A model generated the notes under the pieces. That model did not search any database and was not told where the DNA came from. It worked only from the letters and a program-made list of their open reading frames with translations. From contig NZ_NWMW01000001.1 in assembly GCF_002351485.1 (NCBI RefSeq), positions 496,001 to 560,000 of the forward strand: 64,000 nucleotides of DNA, given 5' to 3'. This DNA is from Sphingomonas spermidinifaciens. Its GTDB lineage: Bacteria > Pseudomonadota > Alphaproteobacteria > Sphingomonadales > Sphingomonadaceae. How positions within the stretch are numbered: the first letter of the stretch is position 1; each line of letters begins with the position of its first letter. Shown here piece by piece: positions 25,072 to 34,350 of this stretch. A program made the position numbers and the translations under genes.

Positions 25072-25719
25072 TTACCGCGTGGCGTTGTACCGCAACTGCT
25101 CGTCGGTCAGCTGAAAGCCCACCAGCGCCTCGAACGTCGCGCGGGCAACCGCGGCGCGGACGCCCGGGGCGGTCAGCGGATCGATGGCGGCATCCTCCTG
25201 CCCCGCCCTGCGGCGCTTGGTCAGCTGGTCGCGCACTTCCTGCGGCAGCGTCGCGGCGGCGCGCGAGATGACACTGGTCGCCGTCGCCTGTGCTTGGCCG
25301 CGCGGCTGGCCCGCGGGAAAGCTGATCGTCACGTCGGCCACGCGCTTGGCGGTGACGTTGGTGCCACCACGCACGATCGCGATGAAATAAGGGAGCGTGA
25401 CGGTGCGCGCCGCATCGGCGCGGCTGCGCCGGGCGAGCACGTCGAAGGTCACCGTCGTGATGACGTCGTCGCCGGTTTCACTGCATTGCGAGCGGACATT
25501 GGTGATGTTGGCGACGACATCGATCGCGGCGGCGTCGCGGCTGGCGGGCGGGTCGAACAGCGTGATGTCGCCGGTATTCGCGGGCACGCCGACGATCGGA
25601 CAGGCGGTGCGCGTCGCCTGGATGCCGACACCCCCCTCGACGCTGATCTCGCCGTCGCGCGAGCAGCCGGCCAGGACGGCGGCGACGGCGAGCGGTGCGG
25701 CAAGCCGGACGATCTTCAT
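25072..25719 (-). CDS. Putative lipoprotein, Sphingomonas-type (215 aa)
   Basis: The ATG at 25719 begins a lipoprotein signal peptide with the lipobox LAGC (Cys at about residue 19). The mature protein has a repeated beta-strand pattern with NITNVRSQC and VTISFPAGQPRGQ segments and an Ala-rich helical C-terminus. I do not recognise a named domain. It should be lipid-anchored in the periplasm. It is divergent from ispH and could share the 116-base region with its promoter. Function unknown. Confidence 0.72.
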   Translation of the reverse strand: MKIVRLAAPLAVAAVLAGCSRDGEISVEGGVGIQATRTACPIVGVPANTGDITLFDPPASRDAAAIDVVANITNVRSQCSETGDDVITTVTFDVLARRSRADAARTVTLPYFIAIVRGGTNVTAKRVADVTISFPAGQPRGQAQATATSVISRAAATLPQEVRDQLTKRRRAGQEDAAIDPLTAPGVRAAVARATFEALVGFQLTDEQLRYNATR

Positions 25720-25835
25720 TCGGGCGTACCCTTCCCATCTACTTACGCGAACGGGCCGCGATCCGGCCCGTCGGAGGGGGGATGCCATAGGAACCGCCTT
25801 TCGGACAAGCAAGCAATCGCGTAGAGCCTTGGCGC

Positions 25836-26789
25836 ATGACCGACCGCCAGAAGCCGACGCTCGAACTCCTCATCGCCGCCCCGCGCGGCTTTTGCGCGGG
25901 GGTCGATCGCGCGATCCGCATCGTTGAGCTTGCGATCGAGCGTTATGGCGCGCCCGTCTATGTCCGTCACGAGATCGTCCATAACAAATATGTCGTCGAT
26001 ATGCTGAAGGCGCAGGGCGCGATCTTCGTTGACGAGCTGGACGAGGTGCCCGATGACGTGCCCGTCGTGTTCTCGGCGCACGGCGTGCCCAAGGCGGTCC
26101 CGGCCAAGGCAGCCGAGCGCGGCCTCTCCTATCTCGACGCCACCTGCCCGCTCGTCTCCAAGGTGCATCGCCAGGCCGAGCGGCTGGTCGCCGCGGGCCG
26201 CCACATCATCTTTATCGGCCATGCCGGGCACCCCGAGGTGATCGGCACCTTCGGCCAGGTGCCCGAAGGCAACATGACGCTGGTCGAAACCGCCGATCAG
26301 GTCGCCACGCTGGTCGTGCCCGATCCCGACAATCTCGCCTTCCTCACCCAGACCACGCTGTCGGTCGAGGATACTGCGGCGGTGCTTGCGGCGCTGCGCG
26401 AACGCTTCCCGATGATCGTCGCGCCGCACGCCGACGACATCTGCTACGCGACCACCAATCGTCAGACCGCGGTCAAGGCGATCGCCAGCGGCGTCGACCT
26501 GATGCTGGTGATCGGCGCGCCCAATTCGTCCAACTCGCTGCGCCTGGTCGAGGTGGCCGAGCGCGAGGGGACCCGCGCACGGCTCATCCAGCGCGCTGGC
26601 GACCTCGATTTCGCTTGGCTTGAGGGCATCGGCGCGCTCGGCATCACCGCCGGCGCCTCCGCGCCCGAAGTTTTGGTGCGCGAGGTCGTCGCCCGCATCG
26701 CCGAGCGCTACGACGTCATCGAGCGCGAGGTCGAGACGACCCGCGAGACGATCGCCTTCAAGCTGCCGCGCGGGCTGGAGGCGGCGTGA
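25836..26789 (+). CDS. ispH: 4-hydroxy-3-methylbut-2-enyl diphosphate reductase
   Basis: The 317-residue product has the three iron-sulfur cysteines of IspH in [20 protein letters not shown] and [11 protein letters not shown], and the C-terminal [15 protein letters not shown] motif. It makes IPP and DMAPP, the last step of the MEP isoprenoid pathway, and is normally essential. A long imperfect inverted repeat lies 47 bases downstream, before thrB. Confidence 0.97.
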   Translation: MTDRQKPTLELLIAAPRGFCAGVDRAIRIVELAIERYGAPVYVRHEIVHNKYVVDMLKAQGAIFVDELDEVPDDVPVVFSAHGVPKAVPAKAAERGLSYLDATCPLVSKVHRQAERLVAAGRHIIFIGHAGHPEVIGTFGQVPEGNMTLVETADQVATLVVPDPDNLAFLTQTTLSVEDTAAVLAALRERFPMIVAPHADDICYATTNRQTAVKAIASGVDLMLVIGAPNSSNSLRLVEVAEREGTRARLIQRAGDLDFAWLEGIGALGITAGASAPEVLVREVVARIAERYDVIEREVETTRETIAFKLPRGLEAA

Positions 26790-26836
26790 CCCGACCTGCC
26801 CGTCAAACCGGTCCTACTCCGTTTGCGCCGGGTAGA

Positions 26837-26940
26837 GACTGAGTAGCTCCGGAAGGAGCGTATCGAAGGCTCGTATCGAGGTACGTTGGGCAGCTCTCAG
26901 GTCCCTCGATACGCACCCGGCTGACGCCGGCTACTCAGTC
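26837..26940. repeat. Large imperfect inverted repeat (REP/MITE-like)
   Basis: The left arm starts GACTGAGTAG (26837) and the right arm ends CTACTCAGTC (26931-26940), its exact reverse complement. Inside, CGTATCGAAG (26859) and CGTATCGAGG (26872) each pair with CCTCGATACG (26904-26913), the second perfectly. The whole element is about 104 bases, lies alone between ispH and thrB and contains no reading frame. It could be a REP/BIME element, a small non-autonomous transposon or a structured transcript end. Confidence 0.6.
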
Positions 26941-27003
26941 GCTACTCGGGACAAGCGGGTTAGATTTCGCATCATCTGCCCCTCACCCCCACCCCGGATC
27001 GCC

Positions 27004-27969
27004 ATGGCCGTCTACACCCAAGTCTCCGCCGAGCTACTCGCCGACTTCCTCACCCGCTTCGACGTCGGCGATCTCGTGTCGGCCAAGGGCATTGCCGAAG
27101 GGGTGGAGAACTCCAACTATCTGGTTGAGACGACGCAGGACCGTTTCATCCTGACGCTCTACGAAAAGCGCGTCTCGGCGGGCGACCTGCCCTATTTCCT
27201 GTCGCTCCTCGACCATCTCGCCGCAAAGGGCCTGCCCGTCCCGCCCGCGATCAAGGACCGGGAGGGTCGGGCGATCCACGAGCTGGCCGGACGCCCCGCC
27301 TGCCTGATCCGTTTCCTGCCCGGCGTGTCGCTGTCGCACCCCACTCCCGCACAGGCGCTGGCCGCGGGCGACGCGATGGGCGCCATGCACCGCGCGGTCG
27401 CCGACTTCGGGGGCTCGCGTGAAAACTCGATGGGCATCGCCACCTGGCGGCCGTTGCTCGACCGTTGCGGCGACAGCCTCGACCGGATCGCGCCGGGGCT
27501 GCACGCCGACATTTCCATCGCCCTCGGCGAGCTGATGGCGACCTGGCCGGCACAGCTCGACGCCTGCGCCATCCATGCCGACCTGTTCCCTGACAATGTG
27601 CTGATGCTCGGCGATCGGGTGACGGGGCTGATCGACTTCTATTTCGCCTGCACCGACCTTCGCCTCTACGATCTCGCCGTCATGCACGCCGCGTGGAGCT
27701 TCGACGCGACAGGCCGCGATCATGACGCGAGCGTCGGCGATGCGCTGATCGCCGGCTATTCCCGGCACTATCCCCTCTCCGACGAGGAGCAGGCGGCGTT
27801 CGGGGACCTCGCCGCCGGCGCGTGCATCCGATTCACCTTGTCGCGCGCGTGGGACTGGCTCAACACCCCCGCCGACGCGCTGGTGACGCGCAAGGACCCG
27901 CTCGCCTTCTGGCGGCGCCTTGGCGTCTACAAGCCCGCGCTCGCCGCGCGGCTCGGCAGCCTTTCATGA
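27004..27969 (+). CDS. thrB: Homoserine kinase, ThrB2 (APH-fold) type
   Basis: This 321-residue protein has the aminoglycoside phosphotransferase fold: [11 protein letters not shown] near the N-terminus, the catalytic loop [10 protein letters not shown] (about residues 195-204) and metal site GLIDFYFA, all conserved in alphaproteobacterial ThrB2. It phosphorylates homoserine for threonine synthesis. It overlaps rnhA by 4 bases (ATGA), a known neighbour pair in this group. Confidence 0.95.
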   Translation: MAVYTQVSAELLADFLTRFDVGDLVSAKGIAEGVENSNYLVETTQDRFILTLYEKRVSAGDLPYFLSLLDHLAAKGLPVPPAIKDREGRAIHELAGRPACLIRFLPGVSLSHPTPAQALAAGDAMGAMHRAVADFGGSRENSMGIATWRPLLDRCGDSLDRIAPGLHADISIALGELMATWPAQLDACAIHADLFPDNVLMLGDRVTGLIDFYFACTDLRLYDLAVMHAAWSFDATGRDHDASVGDALIAGYSRHYPLSDEEQAAFGDLAAGACIRFTLSRAWDWLNTPADALVTRKDPLAFWRRLGVYKPALAARLGSLS

Positions 27970-28412
27970 CCGAACTCCCGCATGTCGAGATCGCGACCGA
28001 CGGCGCGTGCAAGGGCAATCCCGGTCCCGGTGGCTGGGGGGCGCTCATCCGCCATGGCACGCGCGAGAAGGAGATGTCGGGGGGCGAGCCGCTGACCACC
28101 AACAACCGCATGGAGCTGATGGCGGCGATCGAGGCGCTCAACGCGCTCAAGAAGCCTTGCCGCGTCACGCTGTCGACCGACAGCCGTTATGTCATGGACG
28201 GCCTGACCAAGTGGATCCATGGCTGGCGAAAGAACGGCTGGAAGACCGCCGACAAGAAACCCGTCAAGAATGCCGAACTGTGGCAGGCACTGATCGAGGC
28301 GGCCGCGCGCCACCGCGTCGAATGGAAATGGGTGAAGGGCCATGCCGGCCACCCCGACAACGAACGCGCCGACAAGCTGGCGAGCGACGCCGCGCGCGCG
28401 GTCATCAAATAG
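27966..28412 (+). CDS. rnhA: Ribonuclease HI
   Basis: The 148-residue product has all four active-site acids of RNase HI: D12 (TDGAC), E50 (NNRMEL), D72 (STDSRYV) and D136 (NERAD), plus the basic protrusion [14 protein letters not shown]. It removes RNA from RNA-DNA hybrids in replication and R-loop control. The ATG overlaps the thrB stop. Confidence 0.97.
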   Translation: MTELPHVEIATDGACKGNPGPGGWGALIRHGTREKEMSGGEPLTTNNRMELMAAIEALNALKKPCRVTLSTDSRYVMDGLTKWIHGWRKNGWKTADKKPVKNAELWQALIEAAARHRVEWKWVKGHAGHPDNERADKLASDAARAVIK

Positions 28413-28521
28413 ACTTGTAACCGCAACCGCGACGCCGCCGTCCCGAAACGGCAACGCCATCGACGCGCGGCAAGGCCCCTGAAGCGATCCGATACGGGTC
28501 GATCTTTCCTTGGGGGAAACC

Positions 28522-31332
28522 ATGATCTCGACACGCTCGCGCGTGCGCCTGTTGCTGGGCGCCGCGGTCCTCGCGCTGCCCTTGCCCGCGCTGGCGGGCC
28601 AGGTGACCGGTCGCGTCACCGATTCGTCGGAAACCCGCACGCTCGAGGGCGCCGAGGTCGAGATCGTCGAACTCGGCCGCAAGGTCGAGGTCGATCGCGA
28701 CGGCCGCTTCCGCTTCGCCGACGTCCCCGCGGGCAGCTATACGCTGCGCGTCACCTATGCCGGCATCGATCCGGTCGAGCGGCCGATCAGCGTCGATGCG
28801 ACCGGCGACCTCGCGCTTGAGGTCGCGGTCGGCCAGCTAGGCGACATCCTCGTTACCGGACAGCGCGCCAACCTGGCCAGCGCGCTTAGCCGTCAGCGCG
28901 CCGCCGACGGCGTCGAAAGCGTGCTGACCCGCGATTCGATCGGCCAGTTTCCTGACCAGAACGTCGCCGAATCGGTGCGCCGCGCGGTCGGCGTCAACGT
29001 GCTCAACGACCAGGGCGAGGGCCGCTTCGTCGCGGTCCGCGGGCTCGACCCCAGCCTCAACGCCGCCAGCCTCAACGGCGTCCGCGTTCCCGCACCCGAG
29101 GCAGACACGCGCAGCGTCGCGCTCGACGTAGTCGCGAGCGAGCTGGTCGAATCGATCGAGGTCAAGAAGTCGCTCACCCCCGACATGGACGCCGACACGA
29201 TCGGCGCCTCGGTCGAGATCAAGACGACCAGCGCCTTCGACCGGGTGAAGCCGCTGCTCGCCGGCTCGCTCGAGGGCTCGTACAACGACTATGTGGGTCA
29301 GGTGACGCCCAAGGGCAGCGTCAACTTCTCGACCCGCGTCACCGACAATTTCGGCATCTCGGGCGGCGCGAGCTATTACCTCCGCAAGTTCGAGACCGAC
29401 AATATCGAGATGGACGGCTGGGGCACCGACGATGCGGGCAACGGCTTTGCGGACGCCGTCGAATATCGCGACTATGACGTGCGGCGCCTGCGCACCGGCG
29501 GCTCGCTGTCGTTCGACTTCAAGCCCAGCCCGACGACGACGCTCTATGCGCGCGGCGTCTACAACCGCTTCTCCGACCAGGAGGATCGCCGCCGCCTGAT
29601 CTTCGAGTTCGACGAGGATCCCTCCGCCTCGACCGCGAGCGGCGCGACCTTCGACAGCGCCGACGGAGAGATCGCGGTGATCCGCGACCTCAAGGACCGG
29701 TTCGAGGTCCAGACGATTCAGTCCTACACGCTCGGCGGCGAGACCGTGACGGGGCCGTGGCGGGTCCAATATGCGGCGGCGTTCAGCCGCGCGCAGGAGC
29801 TCGAGGAGGGCTCGATCGACCCGATCGAGTTCGCCCGCGGCTTCGAGGACGACGAAGACGTGACCGTCGCCTTCGACTATTCGAACTATCTCCTGCCGCG
29901 TTTCACCGTCGGAGGCGCCGATGCCGGCGCGTTCGGCGACGCCGGCGGATATGCATTCGACCAGTTCGAGCGCACGACGCTGAGCGACTCCACCGACCGC
30001 GAATGGACCGCGCGGCTCGACCTCGCCCGCAGCTTCGCCTTCGACGGCGGCAGCTTCGAGGTGCAGGCGGGGGTCAAGGGCCGCTGGCGCAACAAGGCCT
30101 ACGACCTCAACGTCGACACGTTCGACGGCTATGACGGCGACTTCATCCTCGCCGACGTGCTCGGCACCCAGACCTATCGCCTCGCCGATCTCGGTCCCCT
30201 GCCGGCCAAGCGCGGCGAGCGCGGCTTCCTTGAGCGCAATGCCGCGGGCTTCGAGCGTGCCGTCCTCGACAGTGATTTCGCGAGCCTGGCCGAGGATTAC
30301 CGCGTCGATGAAGACATCTACTCGGCTTATGTCCTCGGCCGGCTGCAGGCTGGGCCGCTTCGACTGATCGGCGGCCTGCGCATGGAGGCGACCGAGAACA
30401 TCATCGCGGGCAGTACCGTCACCCTCGACGGCGACGAGGAGACCGTCACCGCGACGCCCAACGTCATCCGCCGAAGCTATACCGACTGGCTGCCGAGCGC
30501 GGTCGCCCGCTACGAAGTGGGCGAGGACCTGATCCTACGCGCAGGCGTGTTCAGGAGCCTGGTGCGCCCCGGCATCGGCCAGCTTGCCCCGCGCTTCGCG
30601 ATCGAGCGCGACGGCGACGATCTGGAGGGTGCATTCGGCAATCCCGACCTGAAGCCCTATCGCGCGTGGAACTTCGATGCCGGCGCCGAATGGTATTTCG
30701 CCAAGTCGAGCGTGTTGTCGGCAGGCTTCTTCTACAAGGATATCGAGGATTACATCGTCACCGTCACCTTCGAGGACGGGGATGCGCCGTACAATGGCGT
30801 CTATCGTGGCATCGGCTTTACCGAGGCTGACATCCCGCTCAACAGCGGCTCGGCCAAGATCAGGGGCGTCGAGCTTGGCTATTCGCAGAGCTTCACGATG
30901 CTGCCCGGCGCGCTGAGCGGCCTGCTGGCGAGCGTCAACTATACCTTCACGGATGCCGACGGTCAGACGTTCGACGGCGATACCGGCGGCCTGCGCGACA
31001 TTCCCCTGCCAGCCGCCTCGCGCCACACCGTCAACGGCGTGCTGGGGTACGAGAAGGGCCCGGTCAGTATCCGCCTCGCCGGCACTTACCGCGACAAGTA
31101 TCTCGACGAGGTGAATGCCGTCGCCGAGGAGGACCGCTATGTCAGAGAGCATTTCCAGCTCGACGCCAGCGCACGCTTCCGCTTGACCAAGAACGTCCAG
31201 CTCTTCGGCGAATGGGTGAACATCAACAACGCCAAGTACGTTGCGTACCAGAACGGCCCCGTGTCGCGCCGCCTTCTCCAGTACGAGGAATATTCGTACA
31301 CGCTGAAGTTCGGCGCGCGGGTGAACTTCTGA
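28522..31332 (+). CDS. TonB-dependent receptor with carboxypeptidase-regulatory-like N-terminus
   Basis: The 936-residue product has a signal peptide (cleavage near ALAGQ), an immunoglobulin-like CarboxypepD_reg domain (about residues 24-105, VTGRVTDSSETRTLEG), a plug (DILVTGQRAN, RGLDPSLNAASLNGV), and a long barrel ending LKFGARVNF. It matches the Xanthomonas-Caulobacter TonB receptor class. The ATG at 28522 has GGGGGAAA upstream. Its TGA overlaps the phytase ATG by one base, which points to phytate or a phytate degradation product as ligand. Confidence 0.93.
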   Translation: MISTRSRVRLLLGAAVLALPLPALAGQVTGRVTDSSETRTLEGAEVEIVELGRKVEVDRDGRFRFADVPAGSYTLRVTYAGIDPVERPISVDATGDLALEVAVGQLGDILVTGQRANLASALSRQRAADGVESVLTRDSIGQFPDQNVAESVRRAVGVNVLNDQGEGRFVAVRGLDPSLNAASLNGVRVPAPEADTRSVALDVVASELVESIEVKKSLTPDMDADTIGASVEIKTTSAFDRVKPLLAGSLEGSYNDYVGQVTPKGSVNFSTRVTDNFGISGGASYYLRKFETDNIEMDGWGTDDAGNGFADAVEYRDYDVRRLRTGGSLSFDFKPSPTTTLYARGVYNRFSDQEDRRRLIFEFDEDPSASTASGATFDSADGEIAVIRDLKDRFEVQTIQSYTLGGETVTGPWRVQYAAAFSRAQELEEGSIDPIEFARGFEDDEDVTVAFDYSNYLLPRFTVGGADAGAFGDAGGYAFDQFERTTLSDSTDREWTARLDLARSFAFDGGSFEVQAGVKGRWRNKAYDLNVDTFDGYDGDFILADVLGTQTYRLADLGPLPAKRGERGFLERNAAGFERAVLDSDFASLAEDYRVDEDIYSAYVLGRLQAGPLRLIGGLRMEATENIIAGSTVTLDGDEETVTATPNVIRRSYTDWLPSAVARYEVGEDLILRAGVFRSLVRPGIGQLAPRFAIERDGDDLEGAFGNPDLKPYRAWNFDAGAEWYFAKSSVLSAGFFYKDIEDYIVTVTFEDGDAPYNGVYRGIGFTEADIPLNSGSAKIRGVELGYSQSFTMLPGALSGLLASVNYTFTDADGQTFDGDTGGLRDIPLPAASRHTVNGVLGYEKGPVSIRLAGTYRDKYLDEVNAVAEEDRYVREHFQLDASARFRLTKNVQLFGEWVNINNAKYVAYQNGPVSRRLLQYEEYSYTLKFGARVNF

Positions 31333-32327
31333 TGCGGGCGCTCCTCCCCGCCATGGTGCTCGCCGGCTGCGCGACTCTCCCTCCCGCGCCGACGACGCTT
31401 GCAGAGAATGTCACGGCACGCGGCGAAACCGAGCCTGTCGGCACTGCCGCGGCCGACGCTGCCGACGACCCCGCGATCTGGCGCAATGCCGCGAACCCAG
31501 AGGCGAGCCTGATCATCGCGACCGACAAGAAGTCGGGGCTGTGGGTCTATGGCCTTGACGGCCGGCGGCGCGACTTCGTGCAGGCAGGTCGCGTCAACAA
31601 TGTCGATCTGCGTGAACATGGCGGGCGGATCGTCGTCGCCGCGTCCGATCGCACCGACATGGCCAATGCGAAGCTCGCGCTGTTCACGCTCGATGGCGCG
31701 ACGGGCAAGCTGATGCCCGCGGGGACGCGGGCCGCCGGCGCGGGCGAGGCCTATGGCCTCTGCCTCGGCATCGTCGAGGCGAAGCTTTACGCCTTCGTCG
31801 TTCTCAAGGACGGCACGATCCGGCAGATCGATCCTGCCGATGGCGCCGTCGTCCGCACGATGAAGCTCGCCACCCAGTCGGAGGGCTGCGTCGTCGATGA
31901 TCGCACCGCGACGCTGTTCGTGGCCGAGGAAGATGTCGGCATCTGGCGCTTCGACGCGCGGCCGGGCGGCAACACGACGCCCGTGCCGGTCGCGAAGGTC
32001 GATGGCCGAACCCTCGTCGCCGATGTGGAAGGGCTGGCGATCGCGGCCAACGGTGCCGATGGCGGCTGGCTCGTCGCCTCGAGCCAGGGGGACAATGCGT
32101 ACCAGCTATTCCGTCTGCCCGACCTTTCCCCCGCGGGCCGCTTCCGCGTCGTCGCCGGGCGCTATGGCGCGACGAGCGAGACCGACGGGATCGAGGTGAC
32201 GCTCGGCAATGTCGGCCCCGCCTTCCCCGGCGGACTGATGGTGGTGCAGGACGGCGACAATGCGCCCGCGGCGCAGAACTTCAAGCTGCTGGCGTGGGAC
32301 GATGTGAAGGCGGCGCTCGGGTTGTAG
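31332..32327 (+). CDS. Beta-propeller phytase lipoprotein
   Basis: The 331-residue product begins with a lipoprotein signal and lipobox LAGC (Cys about residue 13). It has the BPP phytase signatures DDPAIW and TDKKSGLWVYGLDG and repeated blades with Asp/Glu metal sites (GLCLGI, ADVEGLAIA, SETDGIEVT). It is predicted to release phosphate from inositol phosphates at the cell surface or in the periplasm, needing calcium. Its start overlaps the TonB receptor stop. A receptor plus BPP phytase pair is a recognised arrangement in gram-negative bacteria. Confidence 0.9.
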   Translation: MRALLPAMVLAGCATLPPAPTTLAENVTARGETEPVGTAAADAADDPAIWRNAANPEASLIIATDKKSGLWVYGLDGRRRDFVQAGRVNNVDLREHGGRIVVAASDRTDMANAKLALFTLDGATGKLMPAGTRAAGAGEAYGLCLGIVEAKLYAFVVLKDGTIRQIDPADGAVVRTMKLATQSEGCVVDDRTATLFVAEEDVGIWRFDARPGGNTTPVPVAKVDGRTLVADVEGLAIAANGADGGWLVASSQGDNAYQLFRLPDLSPAGRFRVVAGRYGATSETDGIEVTLGNVGPAFPGGLMVVQDGDNAPAAQNFKLLAWDDVKAALGL

Positions 32328-32341
32328 GGTCCGACCGTTCT

Positions 32342-32362
32342 CCCCTCCCTGAAAGGGAGGGG
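32342..32362 (+). terminator. Strong hairpin after the phytase gene
   Basis: A perfect 9-base inverted repeat (CCCCTCCCT and AGGGAGGGG) with a GAA loop lies 14 bases after the phytase stop. It is probably the end of the receptor-phytase transcript. The rest of the gap to 32468 is a GC-rich stretch with an imperfect second copy of the CTCC/GAGG pattern, a form common in sphingomonad intergenic DNA. Confidence 0.6.
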
Positions 32363-32467
32363 CCGGGGGTGGGTCGGCCCGCGAGGCGGCGTAACGCTCG
32401 TCACCAGCCGCTCCCCAACCCTTCCTTCCAGAGAGGGGCATAACCCGTCCGATCCAGTGACAGGCGC

Positions 32468-33826
32468 CTACAGCCCCTCGCCGCCCACCCAATGCGCGTT
32501 GGCGAGCGTGCGCGCGAGGTTCCACGCCTGTACCCGGATATCGGGCACCGCGACCACTTCCCACCATGCGCCGCGCGTCATCGGGCCGATCGCATAAAGG
32601 CGCTCCGCCGCCCGCCCGTCCGCGCCGATCACCCGCGTGTCGGCCGCGACGTCGATCCCCAGCCGGGCCGCATCGGGCCGGATCGCGCCTGCCGCCATCA
32701 GCTGGCGCAGCAACGGGTCGGCGGCGCGCTTCAGGTCGCCCTGAGGCCCGGTACAGTTGACGATCCGGCGAAACCGCGCACTGCTCGTGGCATCTGCGCC
32801 GCGCGGCCGCCAGTCGACAGTCGCGCTCACTCCCTCCGGCCGAATCGCGGCGAGCTTGCCTGCCTGAAACGCCAGCCGCCCCTCAGCCACCATCGCCTCG
32901 ATCCGCGCCGCGACCTGCGGCGCGAGTCGATGGCGATGGACATCCCAGAACGGGCGGAGATGCCGCAGGAAGCGCTGGCGCGTGGTCAGATCCGCCCCCG
33001 CCCACATCAACTGCGTCACCGGCCGCAGCGCGTCGACTGCGGCGCGCCAGTCGCCTGCCGCCGCGGCCTGTTCGCGCACCGCTTCGACCAGCGCGGGCAG
33101 CGTGCGCGCGGGCTTCTCTTCGGCGGGCGGTGCCTTGGCCTGCCCCTCGACATGCGCGCGGGGGACGAGGCCGCGCCGCGACATGGCGACGATCCGCCCC
33201 TCGAAGCCCCGCCGGTCGAGCAGCAGCGCCGCGTCGATCGCAGTGAGGCCCGTGCCGAGCAGCAGCACCTCGTCCTCACCCGACAGCCCGTCGGCGATGT
33301 CCGCCGCCCAGGGATCGTCGCAATAAAGGCCGCGCGGCAGTACGTCGGCGTCGATCCCCGGCGGCGCGTGCGGCGGCAGGTTGCCGACCGCCAGCACTGC
33401 GCGATCGAACGTCCGCTCGGCGCCGTCGATCACCGCCCGCACATCGCCATTGGCCTCGACCGCCGAAACGTCGCCCGTCTCGACCACCAGCCGATCGCCT
33501 GCCCTCGCCCGCGCGGCGTCGAGGAGCGCGCTCAGATAGCGGCCATAGTTCGTCCGACGCACGAAGCTTCGCGGCCCACCCTCGCCCTCGCGCTCCAGCC
33601 ATTGGACGAAATGGTCGGGATCGTCGGGAAGTGCGCTCATGTTGGCGGCACGCACGTTCAAGAGGTGGCTGTCGTCCGCCGCCGAATAGGCAACACCCCG
33701 GGCGACCTGGTTCGGCCGCCGCTCGACCAGCGTCACCCGCGGTCCGTCGTGCCGCAACAGGTTGATGCCAAGCAGCGTCCCCGAAAAGCCGCCGCCGACG
33801 ACGAGCACATGCTCCCGCATCGACAT
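32468..33826 (-). CDS. FAD/NAD(P)-binding flavoprotein
   Basis: The 452-residue product has an N-terminal FAD motif GGGFSGTLLG (residues about 11-20), a conserved GVAYSAADDSHLLNVRAANMS segment, an NAD(P)-type second motif LLGTGLTAIDAA (about 192-203), and an IVNCTGPQGD third motif. This pattern is the NAD_binding_9 family, whose members are N-hydroxylase- or adrenodoxin reductase-like. The substrate is unknown. It lies 8 bases after a DUF6356 gene on the same strand. Confidence 0.82.
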   Translation of the reverse strand: MSMREHVLVVGGGFSGTLLGINLLRHDGPRVTLVERRPNQVARGVAYSAADDSHLLNVRAANMSALPDDPDHFVQWLEREGEGGPRSFVRRTNYGRYLSALLDAARARAGDRLVVETGDVSAVEANGDVRAVIDGAERTFDRAVLAVGNLPPHAPPGIDADVLPRGLYCDDPWAADIADGLSGEDEVLLLGTGLTAIDAALLLDRRGFEGRIVAMSRRGLVPRAHVEGQAKAPPAEEKPARTLPALVEAVREQAAAAGDWRAAVDALRPVTQLMWAGADLTTRQRFLRHLRPFWDVHRHRLAPQVAARIEAMVAEGRLAFQAGKLAAIRPEGVSATVDWRPRGADATSSARFRRIVNCTGPQGDLKRAADPLLRQLMAAGAIRPDAARLGIDVAADTRVIGADGRAAERLYAIGPMTRGAWWEVVAVPDIRVQAWNLARTLANAHWVGGEGL

Positions 33827-33834
33827 GGGAGCGG

Positions 33835-34083
33835 TCAGATCTCGTATTCGGGCAGCCAGGCGGTCTCGCGCGCCGGCGCGGGCTGACGCGCGGCGAGTTC
33901 GGCATGGAGCGTCTTGACCGCCCGGCTCGCGGTACGTTCGCAGAGCGCGGGGACGAGGCCATGGACGATCGCCGCCCCGCCGGCGACGAGCAGCCGCCCG
34001 CCGAAGCGAAAGGCGACGCCCAGATGCTCGAAATAGCTCTCGCCCACCGAGGTGGGATGGCGAAGGAACAGGCGGTCGATCAT
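33835..34083 (-). CDS. DUF6356 family small protein (82 aa)
   Basis: The ATG at 34083 begins MIDRLFLRHPTSVGESYFEH, the start of a short family common in sphingomonads (DUF6356). A hydrophobic stretch follows (GGRLLVAGGAAIVHGLVPAL, about residues 29-48) and the C-terminus is polar. It is probably a one-span membrane protein of unknown function. The frame is open back to 34257 but only the last 82 residues look like the family. Confidence 0.82.
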   Translation of the reverse strand: MIDRLFLRHPTSVGESYFEHLGVAFRFGGRLLVAGGAAIVHGLVPALCERTASRAVKTLHAELAARQPAPARETAWLPEYEI

Positions 34084-34123
34084 GGCCTCGACCCTAGCCG
34101 GGCGCGTGATCGACCGCCACCTG

Positions 34124-34300
34124 TCACTCGGGTTCCTCGACGGCGGCGTCGGGGCCGTTCTTGAGGATCGAGGCGATGGCGTTACGCGCGCTCGCCTTTG
34201 ACGAATAGCCTTCGGTCCAGAAGATCGTCTCGCTGTTGTGCTTGAACTTGGCGACATATTCGCCGGCCTTGTTCTTCTCGATCACGAACTTGTGCGCCAT
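34124..34300 (-). CDS. DUF1508 (YegP-type) small protein (58 aa)
   Basis: A 58-residue frame at 34300-34124 encodes KFVIEKNKAGEYVAKF, TIFWTEGYSSKASARNAI and a NGPDAAVEEPE end. These are the strand-strand-helix features of one DUF1508 unit. GGAG lies 7 bases before this ATG; a second in-frame ATG at 34303 is too close to it. The fold is known but the function is not; relatives are stress-induced in some bacteria. It is too short to be caught by usual length cut-offs. Confidence 0.85.
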   Translation of the reverse strand: MAHKFVIEKNKAGEYVAKFKHNSETIFWTEGYSSKASARNAIASILKNGPDAAVEEPE

Positions 34301-34350
34301 CATGCCTCTCCAAGGAACGTCAGCACCGTGAAACTAACGCAGGTTGGCGA

